Shown here in pieces: positions 1 through 8,091 of a DNA stretch of 64,000 bases. The DNA comes from Nocardia sp. BMG51109 (GTDB lineage: Bacteria; Actinomycetota; Actinomycetes; Mycobacteriales; Mycobacteriaceae): the NCBI RefSeq assembly GCF_000526215.1, contig NZ_JAFQ01000003.1, positions 62,001-126,000 of the forward strand, written 5' to 3'. The notes beneath the pieces are model-generated. The model ran no database searches. It had not been told where the DNA came from and saw only the letters and a list, made by a program, of their open reading frames with translations. Within the stretch, counting starts at the first letter, position 1. Each line of letters begins with the position of its first letter. A program made the position numbers and the translations under genes.

Positions 1-777
1 GCGAATCCGCTTCCGGTCGCCGTGATCTGCGAGCTGCTCGGCGTGCCGTTCGCCGACCGCGCCGATTTTCAGGAGTGGACGCGGATCTCGGTCGGCGCGG
101 TGGGCGGCGTCGAGGAGCGCAACGCCGCGTCGGTCGAGATGGCGGAGTACCTGCGGAAACTGGTGGCGGTCAAGCGCGGCCACCCCGGCGACGATCTGCT
201 GTCCGGCCTGGTGCACATCCACGACGACGGCGACCAGCTGTCGGAGTCGGAGCTGGTGGCGATGGTGTTCCTGCTGCTGGTCGCCGGGCACGAGACGACG
301 GTGAACCTGATCGCCAACGGCACATACGCCTTGCTGCGCAACAGGTCTCAGTTCGAGGCGCTGCGCGCCGACCCGTCCGGTGTGCCCGCGGCGGTGGAGG
401 AGTTCCTGCGCTACGACGGCCCGGTCGGCTGGTCGACGGTGCGCTACACCGAGGACCCGGTGGAGATCGCCGGGACGGAGATCCCCGCGGGCGAACTCGT
501 CTACATCGCGCTGGCCGCCGCCAACCACGACCCCGCCCGGTACGACCGTACCGGAACTCTCGACATCACCGCGGATGCGTCCGGGCATGTGGCGTTCGGT
601 CACGGCATCCACTTCTGCGTCGGCGCACCGCTGGCGCGGCTGGAGGCGGAGATCGCGTTCACCCAGCTGCTGCACCGCTTCCCGGATCTCGGGATGAGCG
701 AGGGATTCAGCCCGCAGTGGCATCACGGCCTGCTGATTCGGGGCCTTCACGACCTACCGGTACGTCTGCACACCTAG
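1..777 (+). CDS. Cytochrome P450, C-terminal part (5' end outside window)
   Basis: The open frame runs in from base 1, and 258 residues up to the TAG stop are visible. This is the C-terminal half of a P450. The I-helix oxygen-binding motif is AGHETT, an ExxR K-helix motif is seen as EFLR, and the haem loop reads FGHGIHFCVG with the thiolate Cys encoded at 616-618. These features place it among soluble bacterial class I P450s that need ferredoxin and ferredoxin reductase. No such partners are encoded in the window. A carboxylesterase follows 33 bp downstream on the same strand and is probably cotranscribed, so the P450 may act on an ester or hydrophobic substrate. The substrate cannot be read from sequence. 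Confidence 0.93.
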   Translation, partial: ANPLPVAVICELLGVPFADRADFQEWTRISVGAVGGVEERNAASVEMAEYLRKLVAVKRGHPGDDLLSGLVHIHDDGDQLSESELVAMVFLLLVAGHETTVNLIANGTYALLRNRSQFEALRADPSGVPAAVEEFLRYDGPVGWSTVRYTEDPVEIAGTEIPAGELVYIALAAANHDPARYDRTGTLDITADASGHVAFGHGIHFCVGAPLARLEAEIAFTQLLHRFPDLGMSEGFSPQWHHGLLIRGLHDLPVRLHT

Positions 778-810
778 GATTCCAAGGCACCAGCCGACGA
801 AGGAGTCCAC

Positions 811-2304
811 ATGGAGACCATCGCATCCGTCACCGGAGGCAAGGTGCGCGGCAGCACCGACGGGGAAATCAGCAGGTTCCTCGGGATTCCGTATGCGGCC
901 GCACCGGTGGGCCCCGCGCGGTTCGAATCGCCGAAACCGGTGCCCGAATGGTCCGGGGTCCGGGACGCGACCGAGTACGGGGCCACCTGCGCGCAGTCGC
1001 CGTACCCGCCGGCCATTCACGCGCTCGTCGGCAGCGACGGGATCCCGGGCGACGAGTACCTGAACGTGAACGTGTGGACGCCCGACGCCGGAGGATCCGG
1101 CCTGCCGGTGCTGGTGTGGATCCACGGCGGCGCCTTCGTCCGCGGATCCAACGCGCGAACGATCTACGACGGCAGCGCTTTCGCACGCGACGGCGTGGTG
1201 GTCGTCTCGGTCAACTACCGGCTCGGGATCTCCGGATTCGCCGCCGTGCCGGGCGCGCCGCTCAATCGCGGTCTGCGCGACCAGATCTTCGCGCTGCACT
1301 GGGTGCAGGAAAATATCGCGGCGTTCGGCGGCGACCCGGGGAATGTCACCGTCTTCGGGGAGTCGGCGGGCGGTATGAGCGTGGTGAACCTGATCGCGTC
1401 GCCGGCCGCGCGCGGGTTGTTCCGGCGGGCGATCGCGCAGAGCGCCAACGGTTCCGCCGTGGCCGATGCCGGGGATGCGCGCAAGGTCGCCGAGAACGTG
1501 GCCACCGCGCTCGGCATCGAGCCGACCGTGGCGGAATTCGGCGGTCTCGGCCCCGATCAGCTACGGACGGTGCAGGATTCGATCGCGCTGGATCTGATGA
1601 CGAATCCGGATCCGGCCCGGTGGGGCGCCTCGATCGTGTCGAACGGGCTCGGCATCCTCAGCTTCTTCCCGGTGATCGACGGTGAACTGATTCCCGACCG
1701 GCCGACGGATGTGATTGCCGCGCAGCCGGATCGGGCGGTGCCGCTGATCTTCGGGTGGACGGCCGAGGAGTTCCGGTTCTTCACCTTCCCCACCGGCATC
1801 GCGGCGGGGATCACCGACGAGACGTTGCCGTTCGCGCTCGCGCGCTACGGCCTGGATCCTGCCGTCGCCGAGCCCTATGCCGCCAATCGTCCGGGCGCGT
1901 CCGCCGCCGACGTCTTCGCCGCGGTCATCACCGATCTGGTGTTCCGCGACGACGCCCTGCGCATCGCGGAACTCACCGAGGCCGCCGGGCAGCCGGCCTA
2001 CGCCTACGAATTCGCCTGGCGCTCCGGCGTTCCGGATCTCGGCGCCTGCCATGTGATGGAGGTGCCCTTCGTCTTCGACAAGGTCACCGCGGCGCCCGGC
2101 CTGACGGGTCCGAACCCGCCCCAGCCGCTGGCCGACGAGATGCACGGGGCCTGGGTGCGCTTCGCGACGCACGGCGACCCGGGCTGGTCGCGGTTCGACT
2201 TCACCACCCGCACCGTCCGCATCTTCGACTCACCCGAGTCGTACGACGTCGCCGATCCGCGGGCCGACGAGTTGCGAGCGTTGCGGAGGTCCCAGAAGGG
2301 CTGA
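811..2304 (+). CDS. Type B carboxylesterase / lipase (PnbA-like)
   Basis: This 497-aa protein is a full-length member of the COesterase alpha/beta-hydrolase family, which hydrolyses carboxylic esters. The oxyanion-hole motif HGGAF is near residues 105-109 and the nucleophile elbow GESAGG places Ser at 185. The catalytic His lies in the usual HxxExPFVF context. There is no signal peptide, so it should act in the cytoplasm. The start is supported by AAGGAG six bases before the ATG. It lies just downstream of a P450 on the same strand and converges on a second P450. The substrate is unknown. Confidence 0.93.
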   Translation: METIASVTGGKVRGSTDGEISRFLGIPYAAAPVGPARFESPKPVPEWSGVRDATEYGATCAQSPYPPAIHALVGSDGIPGDEYLNVNVWTPDAGGSGLPVLVWIHGGAFVRGSNARTIYDGSAFARDGVVVVSVNYRLGISGFAAVPGAPLNRGLRDQIFALHWVQENIAAFGGDPGNVTVFGESAGGMSVVNLIASPAARGLFRRAIAQSANGSAVADAGDARKVAENVATALGIEPTVAEFGGLGPDQLRTVQDSIALDLMTNPDPARWGASIVSNGLGILSFFPVIDGELIPDRPTDVIAAQPDRAVPLIFGWTAEEFRFFTFPTGIAAGITDETLPFALARYGLDPAVAEPYAANRPGASAADVFAAVITDLVFRDDALRIAELTEAAGQPAYAYEFAWRSGVPDLGACHVMEVPFVFDKVTAAPGLTGPNPPQPLADEMHGAWVRFATHGDPGWSRFDFTTRTVRIFDSPESYDVADPRADELRALRRSQKG

Positions 2305-2323
2305 GGCCCGCGGTCGTCCGCCG

Positions 2324-3679
2324 CTAATCGGGTCGTGCCCGCTCGGTGACGACCAGGCGCAGACCGCCCGGATAGTAGGTCTGGTGGGCGCGCGGGGTGA
2401 CCGTCGTGCCGGGCTGTTGCCGCAGCTGCCAGCGGGAGAGGATGGTCGCGAGCGCCGCCAGGGTTTCCGTGGTCGCGAAGCTGTCGCCGATGCATTTGCG
2501 CGGCCCGGCCCCGAACGGCTGGGCGGCCTGTCGCAGGGATCGGGTGGCGTCGCCGCGGGACCACCGGTCGGGGTCGAAACGGTCCGGTTCCGTGATCAGC
2601 GCCGGGTCGTGCCCGGTCAGGTACGGGCTGAGCATCACCGACGATCCGCCCGGGAGCAGGTACCCGCCCAGTTCCACGTTCTCGATCGCGCGCCGGGTGA
2701 TCAACCAGATCGGCGGGCTGTGGCGCAGCGATTCGTCGACGACCCGCGCGGTGTAGCCGAGCCGGTGCAGGTCCGCGTACTCCGGTCCACCGGCCGCGCT
2801 GCCGAGCACCTCGTCGATCTCGGCCGACACCCGGGCCGACACGTCCGGGTTCTCACTCAGCCGCAGGAACGTCCAGGACAGGGCGGTCGCGGTGGTTTCC
2901 GAGCCGGCCAGCAGGAACGTCATGATCTGGTCGTGGATGCGCTCGTCGGGCATCGCGCCGTCGGCGTCCCGGGCGTCCAGCATCATGCTCAGCAGGTCCG
3001 GCCGCCGCGTATCGTTGCGCCGGTAATCGGCGATGACCTCGTCGATCATCGGGTGCAACCGGGCGACGAGGGCGGCGTATTCGCGGTTGCGAGGCAGCGG
3101 GAACCTGTTGAGCACCGGCAGCGGACCAACCGCCCGCCGATAGGACAGATCCAGCAGCCGCGGCAGCCGCAGCTGCACCTCGGCCGCCAGCTCGTCGCCG
3201 ACATCGGCCGAGATCAGGGCCTTGGCGACCACGGCGAGCGTGATCGCCGACATCTCCGAGCGCGCCTCCAGCACCTGACCGTCGCGCCAGGACTCGATCC
3301 GGTACAGGATCTGCGTGCGCATGATCGCCAGATAGTCGGCGAGCCGGTCGGGGTGGAACGCCGGTTGCAGCAGCAGCCGATGCCGCCGGTGCAACTCGCC
3401 TTCGGAGCTGAGCAGGCCGAACCCGAAGACGTCGCGAAAGTTCTCGACCGCCACACCCTTGTCGAACGCCCGGTACTTCGAGACGAGCAACTCGTGCGTC
3501 AGCTCGGTCGAGGTGATCACATACACCCGCTGCGGTCCGATCTTGATCTGCACGATATCGCCGTAGGGGCGCAGCGAGGCGAACAACCCGATCGGATCCG
3601 TCCGCAACATCCAGGCATGCCCGAGGCCGGGCACACCGCCCGGTGCCAGAGCGGTCGCGCGGGTGACGGAAGCGGGCAT
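2324..3679 (-). CDS. Cytochrome P450 (CYP183/pentalenene-oxygenase style)
   Basis: This is a 451-aa P450. It begins with the proline-rich GGVPGLGHA segment and carries I-helix AGSETT, ExxR as ESLR, and haem loop FGAGPRKCIG. The N-terminal sequence style recalls terpene-oxidising bacterial P450s such as PtlI, but this is only family-level resemblance. The frame is open to 3847, but the upstream 56 residues are non-homologous. The ATG at 3679 has GGAGG five bases upstream, so I prefer it. The gene converges on the carboxylesterase with a gap of under 20 bp. No terpene cyclase or redox partner is adjacent. Confidence 0.92.
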   Translation of the reverse strand: MPASVTRATALAPGGVPGLGHAWMLRTDPIGLFASLRPYGDIVQIKIGPQRVYVITSTELTHELLVSKYRAFDKGVAVENFRDVFGFGLLSSEGELHRRHRLLLQPAFHPDRLADYLAIMRTQILYRIESWRDGQVLEARSEMSAITLAVVAKALISADVGDELAAEVQLRLPRLLDLSYRRAVGPLPVLNRFPLPRNREYAALVARLHPMIDEVIADYRRNDTRRPDLLSMMLDARDADGAMPDERIHDQIMTFLLAGSETTATALSWTFLRLSENPDVSARVSAEIDEVLGSAAGGPEYADLHRLGYTARVVDESLRHSPPIWLITRRAIENVELGGYLLPGGSSVMLSPYLTGHDPALITEPDRFDPDRWSRGDATRSLRQAAQPFGAGPRKCIGDSFATTETLAALATILSRWQLRQQPGTTVTPRAHQTYYPGGLRLVVTERARPD

Positions 3680-4029
3680 GCGGACCTCCGGGCGTGGTAG
3701 GGCAGGGCTACCGACAGCACGACTGATCTTGCTGTGCCGCAGCGGTTTCGACACGAAACCCCGATTATCTCCCGGCACCGCGCCGTCGTCCTCGTTCCGG
3801 GATGCTTTGGCCGCAATCCGTCGGAACCGGCGCTGTGGCCGCGCCATGGCTCCCGGCCGAAACCGCGCGGGGATGACGAGCGGACGCAGTGGCGGGCGAG
3901 GGGAGGACGCGCGCCGGAGGACGAGAAGGGCTGTGCCGGCGCGACGGGCCGCGGCCGCTCCCGATGGCGAGAGGTAGCCGAATTCCGTTGTGGCACTGGA
4001 TTACAGCGGAGCCGGTGTGTCCTGCGTGT
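3680..4029. other. Intergenic region, no gene recognised
   Basis: About 350 bp lie between the P450 start and the end of the PAP2-kinase gene. The open frames here are GC-driven and resemble no family. The region presumably holds the P450 promoter. I see no clear operator or terminator. Confidence 0.5.
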
Positions 4030-5556
4030 TCAGCGGCGGTGGTGCGGCCGGTCGCGGTCGGCCCAGCGCGGGTTGTCCTCGTCGCGGCGGTAGACCGCGA
4101 TCTGGCCCGCCACGCCGAACCGTAGCCGGGTGCCCTCGCCGATCACCTCGCCGTCGGTGGCCAGCGGTTGCGGGTCGCGCAGTTCCACGGTCAGCCCGGG
4201 CACCCGGCGCTCGCCGTACACCCTGCTGTGCCCGATGGCGGCGAGCAGCAGCGCCAGGGCCGCGCGGATGCGGGAGAACTTCAGATCCGCGCGCAGCCAG
4301 CGGACGTCCAGCAGTCGCGAGTCCAGCCGCGAGCGGAACGCGGGCACCGCGCCCGGCGGATCGTAGGATCCGTTGCCCAGGAACAGGAACCACACCTCCC
4401 GCGTCCGGCCGTCGACGCGGAGCCGGATCGGTTCGGCCCGCCGCAGCGTGACCACCAGGGCCGCCGCGAAGGCCGGCCACTTGCCCCAGCGCCCCTGCCA
4501 TTTCTCCCGCCGCCGCACCAGATCCGAATAGGCGCCGATGCTCGCGGTATTGATCCAGTGCCGGGTTTCGGAATCCTCCCCGGTGCCGAACTCCACGCTC
4601 GCCACGTCGACCGACACCGCCTCGCCGGCACCGGTCGCATCCACGACCTCGCGCAGGTCGTACACCCCGACATCGCGGGCGAAGTGATTGAGAGTGCCGG
4701 TGGGCACGACCACCAGCGGCAGCCCGTACCGCAGCGCCGCCGTGGCGACCGCCGCGACCGTGCCGTCGCCGCCGGCGACGCCGACCGCGGCCGGCCGTTC
4801 GGTGCGCTCGGCCAGCGCCCGCTCCAGCAGTTCGACCGCGTCGAGGCCCGGCGCGGTGCGCAGCACGGTGGCCGCGGGCAGTGCCCGGGCGATGTCGTCG
4901 GTCGGGTCGTAGTCGGGCGCCCCGGACATCGGATTGACCACCACGACAAGCCCTTTGCCGTCGGCCAGCACGGGCACCTCGCGCACCGGCCGGGCCCGCG
5001 CCTCGTCCGAATGGCGCACCGGCCACCAGCGGCGGGTGGCCAGCGCGACGCCGCCGCCGATCGCCGCGCCGACCAGCACGTCGGAGGTCCAGTGCACCCC
5101 GGTGTGCACACGGGAGTAGGCGACCGTCACCGCGAGCGGCGCGATCACCCGGGCGCTGCGCGGGCTCTCCATCGCGACCGCGGTGGCGAACGCGACGGCC
5201 GAGGCGCTGTGCCCGGACGGGAACGACGACGAGGCCGGCCGGCGGATCAGCCGCCGGTCCAGCGGCAGCAGCTCCGGCGCGGGACGCAGCCGCCCGACGA
5301 CCGTCTTGAACGTATTGGCGCTGACCGTGGCGCCGGTGAGGGCGGCCACCCCGCGCAGCGCGGCCCGGCGGCTCGCGCCCTTGCGGGTGGCGAGCCCGGC
5401 CGCGATCACCAGCCACAACACGCCGTTGTCGGCCGAGCGGGTCAGCCGCAGCATGCCGCGGTCGAGCGCCGAGGCGGGCAACATCGCCACGGCGCCGCTC
5501 ACGGCCCGATCGAAGCTGCCGACCGGGCGATATTTTCGACGCAACCACTTCCGCAC
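4030..5556 (-). CDS. Bifunctional PAP2 phosphatase / diacylglycerol kinase-family protein
   Basis: This 508-aa protein fuses two lipid-phosphate domains. The N-terminal half is a PAP2 (type 2 phosphatidic acid phosphatase) domain with all three motifs: KTVVGRLRP, PSGHS, and SRVHTGVHWTSD. The C-terminal half is a DAGK/YegS-type lipid kinase domain with the nucleotide-binding loop GGDGTV. This fusion is common in Mycobacteriales and is expected to work at the inner membrane on phosphatidate, diacylglycerol or similar lipids. The frame is open to 5988, but the upstream 140 residues are low-complexity arginine-rich translation. I chose the GTG at 5556, before the KWLRRKY segment. Its ribosome-binding site is weak, so the start is less certain than the function. 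Confidence 0.88.
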   Translation of the reverse strand: MRKWLRRKYRPVGSFDRAVSGAVAMLPASALDRGMLRLTRSADNGVLWLVIAAGLATRKGASRRAALRGVAALTGATVSANTFKTVVGRLRPAPELLPLDRRLIRRPASSSFPSGHSASAVAFATAVAMESPRSARVIAPLAVTVAYSRVHTGVHWTSDVLVGAAIGGGVALATRRWWPVRHSDEARARPVREVPVLADGKGLVVVVNPMSGAPDYDPTDDIARALPAATVLRTAPGLDAVELLERALAERTERPAAVGVAGGDGTVAAVATAALRYGLPLVVVPTGTLNHFARDVGVYDLREVVDATGAGEAVSVDVASVEFGTGEDSETRHWINTASIGAYSDLVRRREKWQGRWGKWPAFAAALVVTLRRAEPIRLRVDGRTREVWFLFLGNGSYDPPGAVPAFRSRLDSRLLDVRWLRADLKFSRIRAALALLLAAIGHSRVYGERRVPGLTVELRDPQPLATDGEVIGEGTRLRFGVAGQIAVYRRDEDNPRWADRDRPHHRR

Positions 5557-5888
5557 CAGCTCGACAGTACCGGCGGACCTGCGCCCGACCCCACTCGTGC
5601 GGTGCCTCCACGGGCTCCGCCGTGATGCGGCGACATGTCGTGATGTGATGTCGTCGACGTGCCCGGCGGGGTGCCGCGGGTGTGTCGTGGCGGTTCCTCG
5701 CTGCGACCGGCGCGGCGTCGTCGGCCTCGCTCGGCTCGGTGCCCTCAGCGCGCACCGCGCGGGATAACGTGTGCTGCGCGGTGGGACGGCGTGTGCCGTG
5801 CGGGATGACGTGTGCCGCGCAGTGAGACGGCGTGCACCGCACGATGTTCGGCCGGATCGGTGGGGTTCCGTACGCGCTACGCTGACGT
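5557..5888. other. Divergent intergenic region, PAP2-kinase / phoD
   Basis: About 330 bp separate the PAP2-kinase and phoD starts, so promoters for both strands should lie here. The phoD-proximal part contains a 41-bp direct duplication (described separately). I see no other convincing element. Confidence 0.5.
5759..5840. repeat. 41-bp imperfect tandem duplication
   Basis: Two adjacent 41-bp units start at 5759 and 5800. Both begin with gcgggat, share the central acgtgtg, and differ at only a few positions. The pair lies 50 bp upstream of phoD, inside the shared promoter region. It may be a simple duplication or may double a regulator site. Confidence 0.75.
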
Positions 5889-7550
5889 ATGTCCTTGTCG
5901 CGTCGGCAGTTGCTGAGGTTCGGTACGGCCGGGTCGGCTGCGCTGCTGGCGGGGGCGGCGTCGGTGAGCAGCGCGGAGTTCCCCGCACCGCGCCGGTGGA
6001 GCGACGATCCGTTCACGCTCGGGGTGGCCTCCGGCGACCCGGCACCCGACGGCGTGGTGCTGTGGACGCGGCTGGCGCCCGACCCCTTCGCCCCCGACGG
6101 CCTCGGCGGTACGCCGCGGGCGCCGGTGACCGTCGAGTACGAGGTCGCCGAGGACGAGGGCTTCCGGCGCGTGGTCACCCGCGGCGCGGCGGTCGCGACG
6201 CGCGAGTTCGGGCACAGCGTGCATCCCGAGGTGGGTGGCCTGGCGCCGGACCGCTGGTACTTCTACCGCTTCCGCGCGGGTTCGGCGCTCTCCCCGGTCG
6301 GCCGTACTCGCACGGCTCCCGTGCCCGGCAGCCCGACCGCGCGGCTGCGTTTCGCGTTCGCCTCCTGCCAGTCGTGGGCCTCCGGATACTTCACGGCCTA
6401 CGACCATCTCGGTGCCGAGGACCTGGATCTGGTTGTGCACCTGGGCGACTACATCTACGAGAAGGCCTGGATGCTCGGCCGGGAGGGGGCCACGCTGGAG
6501 CGGCAGTTCCGCGACGAGGCCGTGGATCTGGCGGGTTATCGACTGCTGTACGCGCAGAACAAGGCCGAGGCCCCGCTGCGCGCCGCGCACGCGGCGTTCC
6601 CGTGGCTGGTCACCATGGACGACCACGAGGTCGACAACAACTGGGCCGGTGATTCACCCGGGCTGGGCCTGGACATCCACCGGATTCCGGCGCTGTTCCG
6701 CCGGCGCCGCGCGGCCGCGTTCCAGGCCATGTACGAACATCAGCCGCTGCGGCTGGCCCAGCTGCCGTCCGGCCCGGACATGCGGCTGCACCGCCGCTAC
6801 CGGTTCGGCGATCTCGCCGAGATCACCATGCTCGACACCCGGCAGTACCGCGATCCGCAGGCCTGCGGCGACGGCAGCGCGGTCGCCGCATGCGCCGAGC
6901 GGTTCTCCGCCGACCGTTCGATACTCGGTGCGCGGCAACGGGAGTGGCTGCTCGACGGCTTCGCCGCGAGCCCGGCGCGCTGGCAGATCCTCGGTAACCA
7001 GGTGGCGATGGCCCAGTCGGACTACGACGCGGGCCCGGGCACGCTGCTCGGCACCGACTCGTGGGACGGATACGTCGCCGACCGCAACGCCGTGCTGGGT
7101 GCCGCCGCCGACCGGGGCGTACGCAATCTCATGGTGATCACCGGCGACCGGCACGAGAACTATGCCGCGAATCTGCGCCGCGATTATTCCGTACCCGAAT
7201 CACCGGTGGTGGCAACCGAATTCACCGGCACGTCGATCACCACCGGCGGCGACGGCGCCGATCTGCCCGACCATGGTCGCCGGCTGCTGGCCGCCAATCC
7301 GGATATGAAGTTCTACAACCGGCAGCGCGGATACGTGCGCGTCGACCTCGACCGCGAGCGGTGGCACGCGGACTTCCGCGTCGTGCCCTTCATCCAGCGG
7401 CCGGGCGCGCCGATCGCTACCCGTGCCGGAGTCGTTGTGCAGGACGGTGTTCCGGGCGTCGCGGCGGTGGAGCATCCCCGCGGCCCCACTGCTCCCGCCG
7501 GCCCGCCCGGCCGGGCCGACGGGACCGAGGCCGCGCCCCGGCCGCGATAG
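5889..7550 (+). CDS. phoD: Alkaline phosphatase D family protein, Tat-exported
   Basis: This 553-aa PhoD-family metallophosphoesterase is predicted to release phosphate from phosphodiesters and monoesters outside the membrane. The N-terminus has a twin-arginine motif, SRRQLLR, at residues 4-10, followed by an Ala-rich hydrophobic stretch, so export should go through Tat. Metal-binding motifs typical of PhoD are visible: GDYIYE, MDDHEVDNNW and GDRHEN. Length fits the family. The C-terminal tail, about 30 residues, is Pro/Ala/Gly-rich and probably disordered. It is transcribed divergently from the PAP2-kinase gene. No Pho box could be assigned by eye. Confidence 0.93.
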   Translation: MSLSRRQLLRFGTAGSAALLAGAASVSSAEFPAPRRWSDDPFTLGVASGDPAPDGVVLWTRLAPDPFAPDGLGGTPRAPVTVEYEVAEDEGFRRVVTRGAAVATREFGHSVHPEVGGLAPDRWYFYRFRAGSALSPVGRTRTAPVPGSPTARLRFAFASCQSWASGYFTAYDHLGAEDLDLVVHLGDYIYEKAWMLGREGATLERQFRDEAVDLAGYRLLYAQNKAEAPLRAAHAAFPWLVTMDDHEVDNNWAGDSPGLGLDIHRIPALFRRRRAAAFQAMYEHQPLRLAQLPSGPDMRLHRRYRFGDLAEITMLDTRQYRDPQACGDGSAVAACAERFSADRSILGARQREWLLDGFAASPARWQILGNQVAMAQSDYDAGPGTLLGTDSWDGYVADRNAVLGAAADRGVRNLMVITGDRHENYAANLRRDYSVPESPVVATEFTGTSITTGGDGADLPDHGRRLLAANPDMKFYNRQRGYVRVDLDRERWHADFRVVPFIQRPGAPIATRAGVVVQDGVPGVAAVEHPRGPTAPAGPPGRADGTEAAPRPR

Positions 7551-7670
7551 CCCGTCCCATTGCTCGCCCGCCCGAAACGTCCGAACGGTGCGACGGCCGA
7601 GATTGCTGTACTGTCTTCTGACGCAACGACGCTCTCCGATTTGACGACCCTCTCCCGCCGGTATCGAGGA

Positions 7671-8072
7671 ATGACTGAACTCACCGCCGCCCAGGCCGAC
7701 GCACTGGAAATCCTGTCCGAAAGCCCCGCCGCCCGGACCGCGGCCGAGCTGGCGCGATTACTCGACGAATCGCCGTACGAAATCGAGGACACGCTGGCGT
7801 GGCTGAAGCGCCATCGCTTCATCGTGGGGGTGGCCGCCTGGCAGCTCACCACCGGCGCGACCTATATGCTCGGATCGACGCACCAGCTCACCGATATCGA
7901 ACTGGACGTTCTGCACGAGCTGAGCGAGTCCGGCGGTGTGCGCACCATCGATGAACTGGTTCGCCAGCTGGGCGTGGCGCCGGAGGATCTCTCGGAGACC
8001 GTGCACTGGTTGAGCGCCAACGGTTATCTACAGCCGGTGACGGCCTGGCGCCGGAAACCGGTGTATTACTGA
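7671..8072 (+). CDS. Small protein with two winged-helix-like repeats
   Basis: This 133-aa protein is built from two similar halves. Residues 4-50 and about 69-116 each read as a helix-turn-helix/wing unit (L-x-ALEILSES...AAELARLL and L-x-VLHELSES...IDELVRQL, each followed by a W-L segment). Such tandem winged helices are found in small DNA-binding or protein-interaction proteins. No effector domain is present. The frame is open upstream to 7560. I chose the ATG at 7671 because homologous structure begins there, though GAGGA lies unusually close to it. It converges on the M28 peptidase gene. Confidence 0.75.
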   Translation: MTELTAAQADALEILSESPAARTAAELARLLDESPYEIEDTLAWLKRHRFIVGVAAWQLTTGATYMLGSTHQLTDIELDVLHELSESGGVRTIDELVRQLGVAPEDLSETVHWLSANGYLQPVTAWRRKPVYY

Positions 8073-8091
8073 CGGTTCCCGGCGCGGCTGC

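Noticed and set aside
75..1685. A 536-codon plus-strand frame over the first P450 and the esterase
   Set aside because: Arginine-rich shadow in another frame of two well-supported genes.
3680..3847. N-terminal extension of the second P450 to 3847
   Set aside because: The extension has no P450 homology and the internal ATG at 3679 has an ideal ribosome-binding site.
5557..5988. N-terminal extension of the PAP2-kinase to 5988
   Set aside because: It overlaps the phoD start and is low-complexity Arg/Thr/Pro sequence.
4001..6178. A 725-codon minus-strand frame across the PAP2-kinase gene
   Set aside because: Different frame from the PAP2/DAGK motifs and of Arg-Gly-rich composition.
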